64,000 nt of DNA from Silene conica (lineage: Eukaryota > Streptophyta > Magnoliopsida > Caryophyllales > Caryophyllaceae), in the NCBI GenBank assembly GCA_029255685.2, contig CM055315.2:49691358-49755357 (forward strand), in the 5' to 3' direction. A program made the position numbers and the translations under genes. The notes below the pieces were generated by a model, which made no database searches, was not told the origin of the DNA, and saw nothing but the letters and a program-made list of their open reading frames with translations. Positions within the stretch are counted from its first letter, which is position 1. Each line of letters starts with the position of its first letter. Of the stretch, positions 47,299 through 59,224 are shown piece after piece.

Positions 47299-49282
47299 TA
47301 CCATAGACAGACTTGGGGAATTTTTTGAGGTCAATTGTAGACCGTGATTGGGAGAGTGTTGTCACTTGAGGAAAAACCTAAGGAGCTGATGGAATGTGTT
47401 TTGTTGATCTTAATGTCTATATTTTACTAATTTGAAGAGTAAGTGAACGACGGGATAATTGTGCTAGGTAGAGTGTTATACATGGCTTTCGATGGAACTT
47501 AGGTGTGAGAACCTTGCGGAGTCATGGATGATTGTGAGTTTGTAATTGCCATTGGAGAGTTTAGAGGAACTTAGAGTAGTAAGTAATTTCGAGGATTTAG
47601 CTTGAGGTACTGACGTTGACAGATAAGTAGATGAAGTAAGCTATTGCCGTTTAAACTTGAGGAAAGGGAGTTGTTGGTGAATGTGTGAGAGTGTTGAAAC
47701 ATTTACAAAGGACTTGTGGAATTGACTGAGTGTCCAACCTTAGATTACTTAATGGATTTTAGCGTTTTTCCATGGATGGACCTAAGAGGAATTTGAGAGC
47801 ACATCACCAGTTCGAGGATAGAATAGAATGATTCATTGGGAGGTGTAGTTCGGAAACGCATTGATTTAGGCATGGTTATTTGGTGGACTATAATGCGACT
47901 ATAGTAGATACATCATACGAGTTTAATAACCGGATAGTTGATTTCATTATCAATGGAGGAAATACCTGAGATGAGTTATCTAAATTTTTCGGGAATATGT
48001 AACTGGAAGGATGATATTGCTTTAGACTTTGAGGGACCTTGAGATCTGAATCGTTTTGAGGAACTAGTCACGAGAACCAGTCATAGACTCGCTTGACTTG
48101 GAAGTTGTTACCGTAGTGAGACCTTACCTTAGAATGTTCGTTTTATGGTAATAGATGAATTTGGAGAACTTAGGAGTTCGTAGTACCCCCATAAGATGAA
48201 TTTGATGGAATTGAACTACGTCGGATTAAAGGATATAGGTAATTTTGGTTATGGCCTGTCTGATTGAGAAAAGTCATAGTTTAGAAAGTTTGGTATCCTA
48301 ATTTCAGAATTCGATGTTTTGGTGATAGAATTCAGGTTTAGAGTTTGGAAGTGCGTGAACCTTGGTCTGAGGTATGTGTATTAGGCTTCCACCTTGCGTG
48401 AGAGATCCTTGACCTTAATCTAACAGATTTTTGAGTGAACTGAGTGAGAGTTTTGGAAACCTTCTTGTTGAGGAATACCTTGTTTTGTGGATGAGATAGG
48501 GGTAAGAGGGACCGTGAAACCATTGTGAGCATCGAGGTCACTGGAAACGTCTCCTTGGGATATACTAGGGATCGCTGAAAGGATGTTTCGATTCGGATTG
48601 AGTGGTTAGCTTACCCATGTTTGGCAAATGTTACCGTCTTCTTTAACCTTCAACTTGGTTGTTCTGTCCCTTCAACCCTTCTTTTTGGGTTCCGACAGTC
48701 ACGAAGCTTGAAACCCCTAATTCTTCGTGCTGAAAATAAGCTTTGCGTCTGTTTCTGCGCTCTCAAACGTCTGTTTTGAAATTTGTTCCCCTATTGGTTA
48801 ACTTTAAATTCACTGTTTTTGGAAAAAGCTTAGTTGTTTTGAGAATTTGAAACTGCTTCCTCTTCCGTTAGAAGCGACTTTTAGTCATTGATACAATTTT
48901 ACTTTTTCAAGAATTTGAGAGTAGTGGTTGATTTGAAGAAAAACTTGGTTTTAAGGAGCGTAACGTTTTACGATTTTGTCGGATTTCAGCGTTGACCGCC
49001 ACTAGAACTTGTTATTGGAGACGTCTGATAACCTGTGATGTGCTTGTCAACACCGAATCAATCTAATTTTGAACTTTATTTGAACAAAATTTTGGGACCT
49101 GTCTCAGATTTGGAATGTCGGACTCTTGAATACGTAACGAGAATCCCAATATCCATTGACAAGACTTGTGCCTTGAAATCTTTTGCTTCTTGAAACCTTT
49201 TTAAATGTGAAGTTTTGGGTTACCGTAACCCGTGTAGTATGTTTTGGTAACTAAAGTTGTTTTCGTACTTATTTCTGTCTTC
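47299..49282 (+). other. Non-coding 3' half of element B
   Basis: About 2 kb where protease, RT and integrase would be expected. I see no pol motif in any frame; the sequence is TTG/GAG-rich with scattered stops. B is therefore a gag-only element. Confidence 0.75.
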
Positions 49283-49320
49283 AAGTTTCGAGGACGAAAC
49301 TTTTTGAAAGATGGGGTGAT
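49283..49320 (+). promoter_or_regulatory. Polypurine tract of B with AGGA-loop hairpin
   Basis: AAGTTTCG-AGGA-CGAAACTT (49283-49302; eight perfect pairs), 18 nt including GAAAGATGGGGTGAT, then the 3' LTR. Nearly the same bases as in element A. Confidence 0.87.
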
Positions 49321-52300
49321 TGTAACATCCCGCATTTTCGTAAAATATATTTTAAAGGTTTTAATTATTTTTACGGGATAAAATAATATTTTAATATTTA
49401 ATGTTAATTCATTTTAAAATAATTCATTAGATCCGTCTTAAGAACCTTAAGTCCTTAAGACGAATATAACTTAGAAAGCTTAAGTCCGTATCATAGAAAA
49501 CCCGTTCACTTTCAAAGGTCCGTTCCACTTAAACGGGAAAGGACACTTAAAACCCCTAAACCCTTATTGAATGTCGACATATTGCCTTTCACAAAAATAA
49601 GAACTCAACATCCTTATTTCTCTTTTTCCTCCTAAAACCTTAAATCTCTTAATCCATTTTTCATCATCATCCGATTCCCGAATCAAGGTAATTTATACAT
49701 TTTCGGAATCCTCATGAAATTTGCAAGACATCTATCACTTTCAATTTCGGTTTCGTTCCACTTCGAAAACGGACTGTTTTTAGAGAAATCCGTTTCTAGC
49801 TTATAATAATCGCTTTTCTGGTTGTAGGAAAGGGTTTAGAAGATCCCAAGGTGGTTGGTGACGAGATTGAAGAAGAGCTAGGAGCATAATCGCTTAAGAG
49901 GTGACGAAAATGAGAAACTCGGCCTTTATTTGTGATATTAGCACTTTACTTGTTTAAGATGGTTTAAGTTTCTGAATTTTCATGTTGATGTTGTTAATGA
50001 GACATAGTATCATGCTAGGAACCCTTAAGAAGGACCTTCATATGCTTGTTTATGTTATACATGCTTGTTGTCAAATTTCAGAAAATTGTGTGCTTGCGAC
50101 GGATACAAAGTATAATCTTATTGAGGCTTATTTGTGAGATTTAATGGTTATATTGCATATATTTGATGATTTCATATGCTGGGTAAACATTTGATGTTGC
50201 GATTTTAGAAGTCTTGAATCGATTAGAGGAGTTTTGTATATTGTGGAGAAATGCGTTTTTGCGTACAGCAGACTCTGAGCCGGTAGGCTGACCGGCAGCC
50301 GGTCGGCCGGCTCAGAGTCGGGGTGTTCATTGTTTCGATAGTTCAGAATTTAAGGGAAAGGGTCCTGAGCCGGTAGGTCGGCCGCCGGTCGATCGACTCA
50401 GGATACCTATTGTGTGTGTTGGAAAATTTGCAAAAGGCTTGGGAAGTGACTCCCAGCCGGCAGGCCAGCAGCTGGTCCACCGGCTGAGAGTAACTCCTTA
50501 TGTTTTGGATTTGTTAAAGATTGGTTATGGGAAGGGACTCCCAGCCGGCTGGCCGGCGGACGTTCCACCGGCTGAGAGCTTCTTCTCATTCATTTCTGAT
50601 TTGTAAAGGCTTAGGGGAAGGGACCCCCAGCCGGTTGGCCGGCAGACGGTCTGGGACCGGCTGAGAGCCCCTGTTTCCATTGTTTTTCTTATAACTTTCA
50701 AACAGTTATTCGGTTTTGTTTGAGATTCGTTCCGTGTACCTTTGATGTGTGTTGGAGGTCCCCGGAGGATGGGCGACACTATATTGGGTTTGGGAATGGA
50801 GAGAGGATAGAGACCCCCCGGTCGGGTAACCGAAAGGGAAACCGGCTCTCCCTCAACTTAGTTACCGGGATCAATTAAGTGTTGATTAGAAGTATAAGAG
50901 AGTAGAACTATAGATTAGTTTCTATATTTGGATGATACTGTATTGATGCGTATTAAGGTATGCCTTAAGCTGGCCTCTGAGCTTAATACGTGAGCTTGTT
51001 GTCATATATGGGGATATGTCTTAAGCTGGCCTCTGAGCCCTATATGTGTATGGTTGTCGTGTCTGGGATATGCCTTAAGCTGGCCTCTGAGCCCAGACAT
51101 GTTTGTTGTGATCGCGTTGGAACATGCCTTAAGTTGGCCTCTGAGTCTGACGAGTAGAGCAGCTGCACAACGGGGCATTTAGGTCGTAACACCTCACCCG
51201 GAATGGAGATGTTTGATGCTAGAACATGCCTTAAGCTGGCCTCTGAGTCTAGTATCTTGTGATGTAGTGAAGGGACATGCCTTAAGCTGGCCTCTGAGTC
51301 CTTTACTTTTGCGTGCTAGTCTATGCCTTAGGTTGGCCTCTGAGTCTAGTGTCTTGCTGATTGGCAGGTCTATGCCTTAAGTTGGCCTCTGAGTCCTTGC
51401 TTGCTGAATGATTGGTATTTAGGTTATGTCTTAAGCTGACCGCTGAACCTTTATGCTTGCTGAATGATTGGTATTTAGGTTATGTCTTAAGTTGACCGCT
51501 GAACCTTTATGCTTGCTGAATGATTGGTATTTAGGTTATGTCTTAAGTTGACCGCTGAACCTTTATGTTTGCTGAATGATTGGTATTTAGTTTATGTCTT
51601 AAGTTGACCGCTGAACTTTATACTTGCTGAGTCTTATTTGCTTGCCTAGAGTTGGTACAGTGTCAGATATAGGTGTCGATATTGATGATATAGATGTTGG
51701 TATTGATGAGTATGATACCTTGACTTTGTTATTGTTCGTCAAAGGCATTGGACGACTCTTTAGTCAGTTTCGTAAATGGTTTGGACTGAAAGACCCCTCG
51801 GCCGGGCAACCGGAAGGGAAACCGGCTCTCCTTCCAAATATTTTCCGAAGTTGGTTGAGAGCCTTGCATTAGTAATTGCATGATGATATGAGTTTCAGTT
51901 ATTGAGATATTGATATGCTTCACATGTTTATATATGTTGGAGTATTCTGTTTGCTTTGCTTGTTACGTGTCGTTACAAGAGGTGGCTAGGAGAACTCTAG
52001 TCACTCCCCACTGATTGTGGCGTACATGTTTACATGTATATAGGTACAAGCAGGTTGGCAGGGGTTGCTGAGAGCTAGCGAGCGATGATCCTTATCATCT
52101 TTTGACTTACACTTCACGATAGCTAGACTCTAGTTTTGATACAGTTTATGTTTTGGTGCCTGTAGGGATGTTCCATCCAGGCTGTTGTATTTATTTGGTT
52201 TCAGTACTTAGACAGTATACTTATCTATTTCTGTTTATGTCATTTTCAGTTTTCAGTTTTAATTCACCTCGCATGTTGTTTATGTTAAAAAGTTTAAATT

Positions 52301-52359
52301 CCGCTGCATTTTTAGTACTTTGTGTGTTTATTTATTTCCGCTTCGCGAGGGGTTTTACA
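49321..52359 (+). repeat. 3' LTR of element B
   Basis: 3039 bp from TGTAACATCCCG to GGGGTTTTACA. GC-rich hairpins at about 50272-50320, 50364-50402, 50447-50496, 50537-50580 and 50622-50670. Bracketing boxes at about 50811-50860 and 51788-51835. It is inserted in element D gag at 52359/52360. This copy retains the LTR start that is missing from the 5' side. Confidence 0.92.
50948..51620 (+). repeat. Stem-loop minisatellite array in B 3' LTR
   Basis: Core units ATGCCTTAAGCTGGCCTCTG followed by four 55-bp ATGTCTTAAG units (three in the 5' LTR). Complementary arms include TGTCTGGG/CCCAGACA (51060 and 51092) and GATGCTAGA/TCTAGTATC (51215 and 51248, one G-T pair). Confidence 0.86.
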
Positions 52360-52712
52360 TAGAAGGCTAAGGCCAATGTGTTCCAATCTGTCACTCCCGC
52401 AGCAGTGCGGTCTAAATCTCTGTACCATTCCCTCGCCGAGTCTCGGAGGGAAAATATGAACATAGTTTCTTTAATCTGGTCCTGCGTCACTCCATCTGGG
52501 GGTGCTATAGAGCATATATAATCTGTAAAGATTTCTATATGCCTAGCTGCATCTTCATTAGCCGCGCCTCCAAACTGGTTTCTCTCCACCATGGAGATGT
52601 AAGAAGGCTTGGCCTCGAATGGCTTCCCAGTGCCTATAGGTAAAGTGAACCCCTTATAGAGATCATTTGTCTGCGGCATAGAGTGACTTGCAATACTTGC
52701 TTCTTCAGCCAT
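52360..52712 (-). pseudogene. Element D gag, N-terminal part
   Basis: Gag related to element C: YKGFTLPIGTGKPFEAKPSY, FGGAANEDAARHIEIFTDY, PPDGVTQDQIKETMFIFSLR, REWYRDLDRTAAGVTDWN, LALAFY. It starts at 52712 and is cut by the B LTR at 52359; the rest must lie beyond the left end of B, outside the window. Up to the cut the frame is open. Confidence 0.88.
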
Positions 52713-53107
52713 CTTTTCTTCCTCTTCTTCAAAGACTTGGAAATAGGTATTTGTTGGTGTTTTTTGTGTAGATGGATTATGAGGTGAGTTTGGTTATGAT
52801 TGTGGTGTTTTTGGTGTGGGTGGGTTGTTTTGTGGTGATGGTGGTGATGATGGTTGATCAAAAATATCCTCTTGGAATAAGGAAGATGGAGAACCTCCTT
52901 CCCTACTTTCTAAAAACTGCTTTCTCCTTTCTCTTAAAGTCCTCTCAAGCTCGTGGTCTAGTGGTAAGAGTTATCCTTGAACTAGCCTGTGCATAAGATG
53001 GAAACTACAAGAAAAAAGTGAGAAGGTTTAAGGAACAAAGTTCCTTAAACAAAAGAAACAAAAACAATAAACACTGGCGTCACCTCCCCGGCAACGGCGC
53101 CAAAATT
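52713..53107 (-). other. Element D leader and primer site (tRNA-Asp)
   Basis: Plus strand TCCCCGGCAACGGCGCCA at 53085-53102 equals the tRNA-Asp 3' end, as in element C. The rest includes a GGT/ATG-rich tract (52775-52860, CAC/CAT on the element strand) whose His-rich ORF is not credible as a gene. Confidence 0.85.
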
Positions 53108-54101
53108 TGACACCCGTCGTTGAGGGCGTCAAAGATAAAATTTATAATTCCTAAACTTTAACTATAGATAGTGAAAGTCGGGGTCGAACCACAGAGAGGT
53201 GGGGAATGTTTATTGTTTAATGTCAATGCTTTAAGGTAACAAAAGTGGGGGTTTATATTGATTTTCACTAAGTCTAGAAATAAAGATGAAAATAAAACAG
53301 GAATTAAGAATGAAATAAACTATGGTAAAAGAGATGCTAGCATGTTTGAGTAATAAATGGCCATGATAGTATAAATCCTAAGTCAACATGTCTTGCAGTC
53401 GCGTAAGGGGTGTAACATATCTTTTCGGTCTATGGTACCTAATAGCTCCTTTCGGCCTATGCTATTAGTTCCTAGGTCTCACAAATATTGGGTGTCAACA
53501 ATAAGGGTGATTCCTAATTTCTAGGTCACATACCTTTCAGTCTTAAGTAACCTAGTCGTCTTAAGGCGTAAACCAATGCCCTTCTCGTATCTTTCAACCT
53601 TGGGTAAGTCATTACTAATATCCTACAAGTCTCCTTTCAGCCTCGTTGTAGGTTACAATGGTCGACGAAGTAAAACGGAACAGAAAACATACGCGAGTCG
53701 GTCGACCGACCAGCTAGTCCGGTCGGCTGACTCGCACATCGGTCGACCGACCAGCTAGTCCGGTCGGCCGACCTAGGGCCTGCAACAGTCGATTTCGGGA
53801 TTTACGCTATCTACGCATATTTACTCCCTACATCCTAACATATGAAATTAGCTACTCATGACTATTGAAACAACAACAATAACATTAAAGAAAACAGAAT
53901 TCATGATGAACATTAATCTAAGCATGCAATAACAACAAAGGCTTTGGGATTCTAACTTAAACCGGATACTAGCAATTCTAGGACAAGAACAATTGATAAA
54001 CTGAAATTGGAATAAGAATTACCGGAATTAAGGATTAGGGCAGAAAAGAACAAGCTTTTACTGAATCCGTGCGGAAAGATTAATTGAACAATGAACAAAA
54101 C

Positions 54102-55469
54102 TTTTTTTTTTTGGTAAAGTGTAAGTATATTCAAAGTAAAAAGTGACTATTACAACCTACTAACAATCAACATCGTTTACCACGCTATCATATGAAAAGA
54201 AAAACAAAGTTACACAGATAAAATATGTTCTATATAGGTCACATCTTTAGCTGTTAATTTCCCTTTGTCGATATGTCTGAAGTAAGTTCGCATTTCCTCC
54301 TTAATCAGTCTATGGATGGTCTCGGGTCTGACTAACATGTCTTCCATTCTGCTCTTGTTCTGTTGCATCCACACATGATAGACCACAGCATTAATAACTC
54401 CATTAATCACTCCTCTCTTTAATCTGGAACCTCTGATATTCAGCCTCCAATCAGACCTGAGATGATCCCTCAGTGTGTATTTCAGCCATCCATTCATGGA
54501 CTCCAAAATACGCCTATTGTACTCACATTTACAGACTAAATGTGACAGCTCCTCTACTCTCTCATGGCATATACAGCAGAGATTATTATCTATCAATTGC
54601 AGTTGAAAAAGCTTAGCCTTAGTGTTCATAGCTCCGTGATGTTGCAGCCAGGCTATCATTCTATGCTTGGGCATAGTCCATTTTTGCCATATCAGGCCAC
54701 TCCAGTCCACTGTATCTCCCTTTGCTCTACACCATTCATACCCCATAGCTATAGTATATGCCCTCTGTTCTGTCCACTCCTGTGTAATGTACCCATCCTT
54801 GAACTTCTCCTTTACTTGGCAAATCTTCCTCCATCCCCAACTCGTATCATATTTGGGTTGATAGTCTAGCCAGTGCACACCCTTCAGATACACACTATGA
54901 ATCCAGCGCACCCATAACTTGTTTGGTTCAGAAAACACCCACCAAGCAAGCTTGCCTATGGCTGCCCTATTCCACGCCGTATTCTGAATGATGTTCAGGC
55001 CTCCTTCTTTGTATGGGGTACAGATTTTACTCCAAGCTACCAGAGGCACTTTGTTATAATCAGCGATGCCTTCCCATAAGTAGTTTCTGCACAGTCCTTC
55101 TATACGCTTAATAGTTCCAGTGGGTAACACAAAGATGCTAGCCCAGTATGAATGTAGCGTATTTAAAACAGCCTTGATCACCACTAGCCTCCCTGCATAG
55201 CTCAATTTTCTGGCTCCCATTCGTCTGATACGAGCTATCACTTTGTCAATCAAAGGTTGGCAGTCAACCAGATTGAGTCTGGTGGATTTAATTGGGACAC
55301 CCAGGTACTTGAAGGGTAATTTACCTTCCTTACATCCTGACACTTCAAGAATATCATCTTTGGTCTGCTGATTAATACCATTAAAATAGATATTTGATTT
55401 CCCTTGGCTCAATTTCAGACCCGAGGCAGCAGAAAAAGTAGCAAACGTCCTCAGTAAAATCATCATAGA
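54102..55469 (-). mobile_element. LINE-1: 5'-truncated L1-type retrotransposon
   Basis: Inserted in D's LTR. The left end is a T-run (54102-54112), i.e. a poly-A tail on the minus strand. A 14-bp duplication AATGAACAAAACTT occurs at 54090-54103 and 55470-55483, the signature of target-primed reverse transcription. Only the last about 1.37 kb of the element was copied. Confidence 0.92.
54210..55469 (-). pseudogene. LINE-1 ORF2, C-terminal part
   Basis: Open frame of about 420 codons covering the end of the RT (GLKLSQGKSNIYFNG, FKYLGVPIKSTRLN, LSYAGRLVVIKAVLNTL) and the zf-RVT domain (WQKWTMPKHRMIAWL, CCICHERVEELSHLVCKC). No N-terminal RT core or endonuclease because of 5' truncation. The frame is intact to its stop at 54210, suggesting a young insertion. 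Confidence 0.92.
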
Positions 55470-56070
55470 AATGAACAAAACTTAAAGACATGTGTTTGAC
55501 TAATAGAAAATAACTATTGTATACTTAATGATATGTTTAGGACTTGATAATAAGATAATAGATCATAAACTAAAACTGGATGATCAAGCTAATGACGGAT
55601 TAGGCTTATATAGGAAAGATTAAGGCAATTCTTATTTGACCTAATGCGTTCACGGGCTTTTGCGGAAATTCTGAAACTGCGCGCTGGTCGACCGACCTGG
55701 GGTTAGGTCGGTCGACCTCTTGTCGGGCCTGGTGGACTCCTGATTTTTAAGATAGCAGTCCTCAGGTCGACCGACCAAAGTAGGAGGTCGGTCGACCCAC
55801 TTTCCTGTACGTCAGTCTTGATTTCGCCTTGGTTTGACTTTATGGTACTTGGATCGCGCTTTGAGTTGACTTTTCCTCCGTTCCTCGGCTATGAAAAATC
55901 CTGAGGGCATAAATTTGGTATAAAATCGTCCCTTTTCCGCATAATTCTGCAAAAGAGCATGAAAATACGAAAGTAGACAATTGTTGGGAAATAAAGGCTA
56001 AAACATAGTAAATGAGCGACAAAATGCGTGTAAAAATAGATGTAAAACATCATAAAATAGACACGCATCA

Positions 56071-57303
56071 TTGAACATGACTAACTTATTATAATATTGT
56101 ACGGAATTTAATCGGTTTTGCGGGAAAAATAAATATAAAATCCAAATGAGTCATAAATATTTCGAAAAATTCAAAATTCAAACTTTGAACATTCTGGAAT
56201 TTTCTTAAAATTCCTGAACCTAAAAAGTCATTAGTATATTCGAAATAACCAATTTATATCGAAATAAGTCGTAAAAACACGCATTTTAAGTCGGAAATTC
56301 AAAATTCACTTTTATAAAATGCAACAAAATACTAATAAAAACTAATGATGATACTTGCACATTCTAAACTCTTCAGAATCTGATAATGAACAGTAAAACA
56401 CTGCCCAAAGTCTGATAAAAGGTGAAATATGACTCTTAAAATCCAAAAAGTTAACTTTAACTTGTAAAATGTAAATTTAAATTTTCAGAAACTTTTGGCT
56501 TCCAAGAGAATTATGTTGATGAACATATCAAATATGACATCTATGGGTGAATTATTTAAGCCATTTTAGTAACATTTACTATTTTTAACAAATTTTGTCA
56601 TATAATATACGATTTTAACTATTAAAATCAATCCTCATGCAATATTCAAAAGAAAAATCTCAAAAATTTACATGCATGAAAGGACTAATATATGTAACAC
56701 TGTGTAAAATTTTTATGGCCAAATTCCAACTCAAACTATTAAAGTTGAATTATGTCACTATTATCTCGATTTTTACCATAAAATCAATAATCATGCAACA
56801 ATTGATAAAAACTTCTGAAAAAATTAACTAACATTTTAAGTATTGCATGTGACATACTCAAAACATTTCGTAGCTAAATTCACAATTTAACTATATAAAC
56901 CCATTTTATATTCATTTTATGACAATTTAACCATTAAATTTCATAAACCATGCATAAAACTCCAATAACTCGGAAAAATTTATATTCATAATATAGAAAA
57001 TGCAGATGATAACATATTTAAAAATCTCGGCCAGAAAGTATTATTTGCTATTTTTCCCATATTATAATCATTTTAGTCAATTAATGTACCAAAAATTAAC
57101 AATTAATTTATTAAATGAACAATATTATTCCATAAATCATATAAAATGACCAAAAACATTTTGAGGACCAGAAAGTATACATGCATAAATATTTTCGTGC
57201 ATATCTTATATGAACTAAATATTTTACGTTTTATTTGTTAATCGTATTACTCGTAAAAACGAAAACGAGTTGCATGCAAGCAACCGTATGCTCTGATACC
57301 ACT
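56071..57303 (-). other. Leader and primer site of element E
   Basis: tRNA-iMet primer site at 57290-57301 (TGGTATCAGAGC on minus). The leader is very AT-rich and has loosely repeated units (AAAATCAAT..CATGCAA.. near 56620, 56770 and 56940). No gene. Cut at 56070 by element D; the remainder of E is outside the window. Confidence 0.75.
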
Positions 57304-58198
57304 TGTTGGGTTCGTCTTACTAGCCCTACTATGAGATTAGTCACACTAATCATGTTTACCATATTAACATTAATTTAAGTGATAAGATGTTATGCATGCA
57401 ATAATAAAATGCGGAAATGAAGATTCGGACCCTTACATTCGGTCCAAGTATACGCTAGGACGATCCTCCACGGAGCAACCAAAGTAGTTTGCCTCCTTTA
57501 CGATGCACCCAAGATGTACCCCTTAACACCGAAATCCTTCACGGACTAGGTGAGCAAAATCGGTTTCCTTAAAACCGAGTTCTAATCCTATTAGAACAAT
57601 AACCAAAATACTATATCTATTTTAGTGATTAATATAATCTAAATTTTATTATTAGAGAGAATAATATTTTCTTACTAAAAAATATTAGAGAGAGGAATTT
57701 GTGAGGAGTTTCTACACTAGAAAAATGGCTTAGGTTAGAATGAAAATTATGTGAACAAATCACATATATGTTGAGGGTTTGGAGACTTGGAGTGTGGCGT
57801 GAGAACCTTGCTTGGCAAGGCCAGTTTAGATGTTTTTGGTCTTTTCCATAAGGTTAGGGTTGCATACCTACTATTAGGCAAATAGGCATCATACCTCTCT
57901 AACGATTGTGTTTTTCTCCACTAATTTAAACAAATTAGTCCTTCTTACACACACAATCACACGTCACTTTTATGTGTAAAATGGATACAATTTGTAATTT
58001 GTACAATTGTGTAACAAGTGACATCCTATGTGACATAATACAATTGTATTAATTTAAAAATACATATTTATCAAATAAATACTATTTCTCAATTAATTAA
58101 ATCATATTTAACAAATGTATTTAGTAATTCGTAATTACGTCCCAAAATATGGTTATTATAATAATCGTCAATACGATATACAACGTTTGTTATAATCA
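57304..58198 (-). repeat. 5' LTR of element E
   Basis: The LTR edge TGTTGGGTTCGTC at 57304 abuts a primer site. The right edge is inferred: LINE coding disappears near 58200 and TGATTATAAC on the minus strand (58198) is a plausible start. About 895 bp. Superfamily not determined; no coding part is visible. Confidence 0.6.
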
Positions 58199-59224
58199 TG
58201 AACCTTTCTCATTCTAATTTCGATAAGAGTCAAGATCGGCATTATTGTATCTTGAAAAAGATAGGCCAATGCCAGCGTTGTTGTCAGTAAACCAGGCAGC
58301 ATCCACAGTAATCCAGTAAAGACTGCAACCATCATGATTTCCCACAATATTCTGAAGATCTTGAGATTTTGACTATCCGTAAAGTTTAATGGATCATTGA
58401 GAGACAAGGATTCCGTAGACATCCCATTTAAACCTTTCCTGGCCTCCATTTTATAAATAGGCATAGAATTGAGCTGACCAACATCGCATCCCCGAAAGAC
58501 TTTATTATTTCGCACATACAAGATAGTAGATAGATGGCCATAAAGTATAAGAGACATTAATCCTTATTATCAAGCTTACAAAAATAGCCAAACCAGTTTT
58601 CAATCCACTTATTCAAGGATAAAGAACAGTTGGTTGAAACCCTTATACCCAGATCAGAAGAGCTCCACATCTTCCTTGCGAACTCACAGTTCTTAAAAAT
58701 GTGGTTAGTGGATTCCAACTGTAATGTATGCTAACAAAGGGGGCACCTAGAATCATGAAGAGGAAATCTTTTCTGAATTTCAACTCCTGTCGGCAGAGTA
58801 TTAGTACATATTTTCCATAAGAGAACACGCCATTGTGATGGACCCTTAAGTTTCCAGATATGTTTAATCAGACGCTTAGGCATGTCTTGAAGCCTTCTTT
58901 TATCAGTTTCAGTACCTTTCCTTTTCAGAAATTCTTTCGCAGCCCAAAAATACCCATGTTTAACCTTATACTCACCATCCTTAGAAAGCTTCCAGAAGTA
59001 ATGATCAAAATCATATTCATCTGGTAACTGAATAGCCTTTATTTTGCAAATAGTTGGTTGACTAAAAAGGCAGCTCAGTAATGAATCATTCCGTCCTTCA
59101 TTAGTGAAAAGATGTCGTACTTTCATATTTATAAATGAAGGCTCAACGGAATTGACAGAATCATCATTCAGCAAAGGGACATCACGATTAACCCATGTTA
59201 GGAAATTAGCGTCAATCTCCCACG
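58199..59224 (-). pseudogene. LINE-2 zf-RVT and partial RNase H
   Basis: EIDANFLTWVNRDVPLLND, YFWKLSKDGEYKVKHGYFWA, WKLKGPSQWRVLLWKICTN and FPLHDSRCPLC mark the RT-associated zinc domain. After stops near 58560 and 58730 another frame gives YWITVDAAWFTDNNAGIG, the beginning of the RNase H found at the end of many plant LINEs. It ends at the LTR of E. Confidence 0.85.

Larger units (their letters stand above)
53108..56070 (-). repeat. 5' LTR of element D, interrupted by LINE-1
   Basis: Minus strand from TGATGCGTGTC to GGGTGTCA, the same family ends as element C. Without the LINE insertion it is about 1.58 kb. Paired GGTCGRYCGACC boxes at 53698-53732, 53739-53773 (a tandem duplication of one pair), 55685-55717 and 55763-55797; the last two pairs form perfect 12-bp stems. 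Confidence 0.88.

Noticed and set aside
47299-49282. Decayed pol of element B
   Set aside because: No RT, RNase H or integrase motif found in any frame, so I call it non-coding; a sensitive profile search could still find traces.
52634-52861. His-rich ORF
   Set aside because: CAC/CAT repeat in the leader of element D, out of frame with gag and overlapping it.
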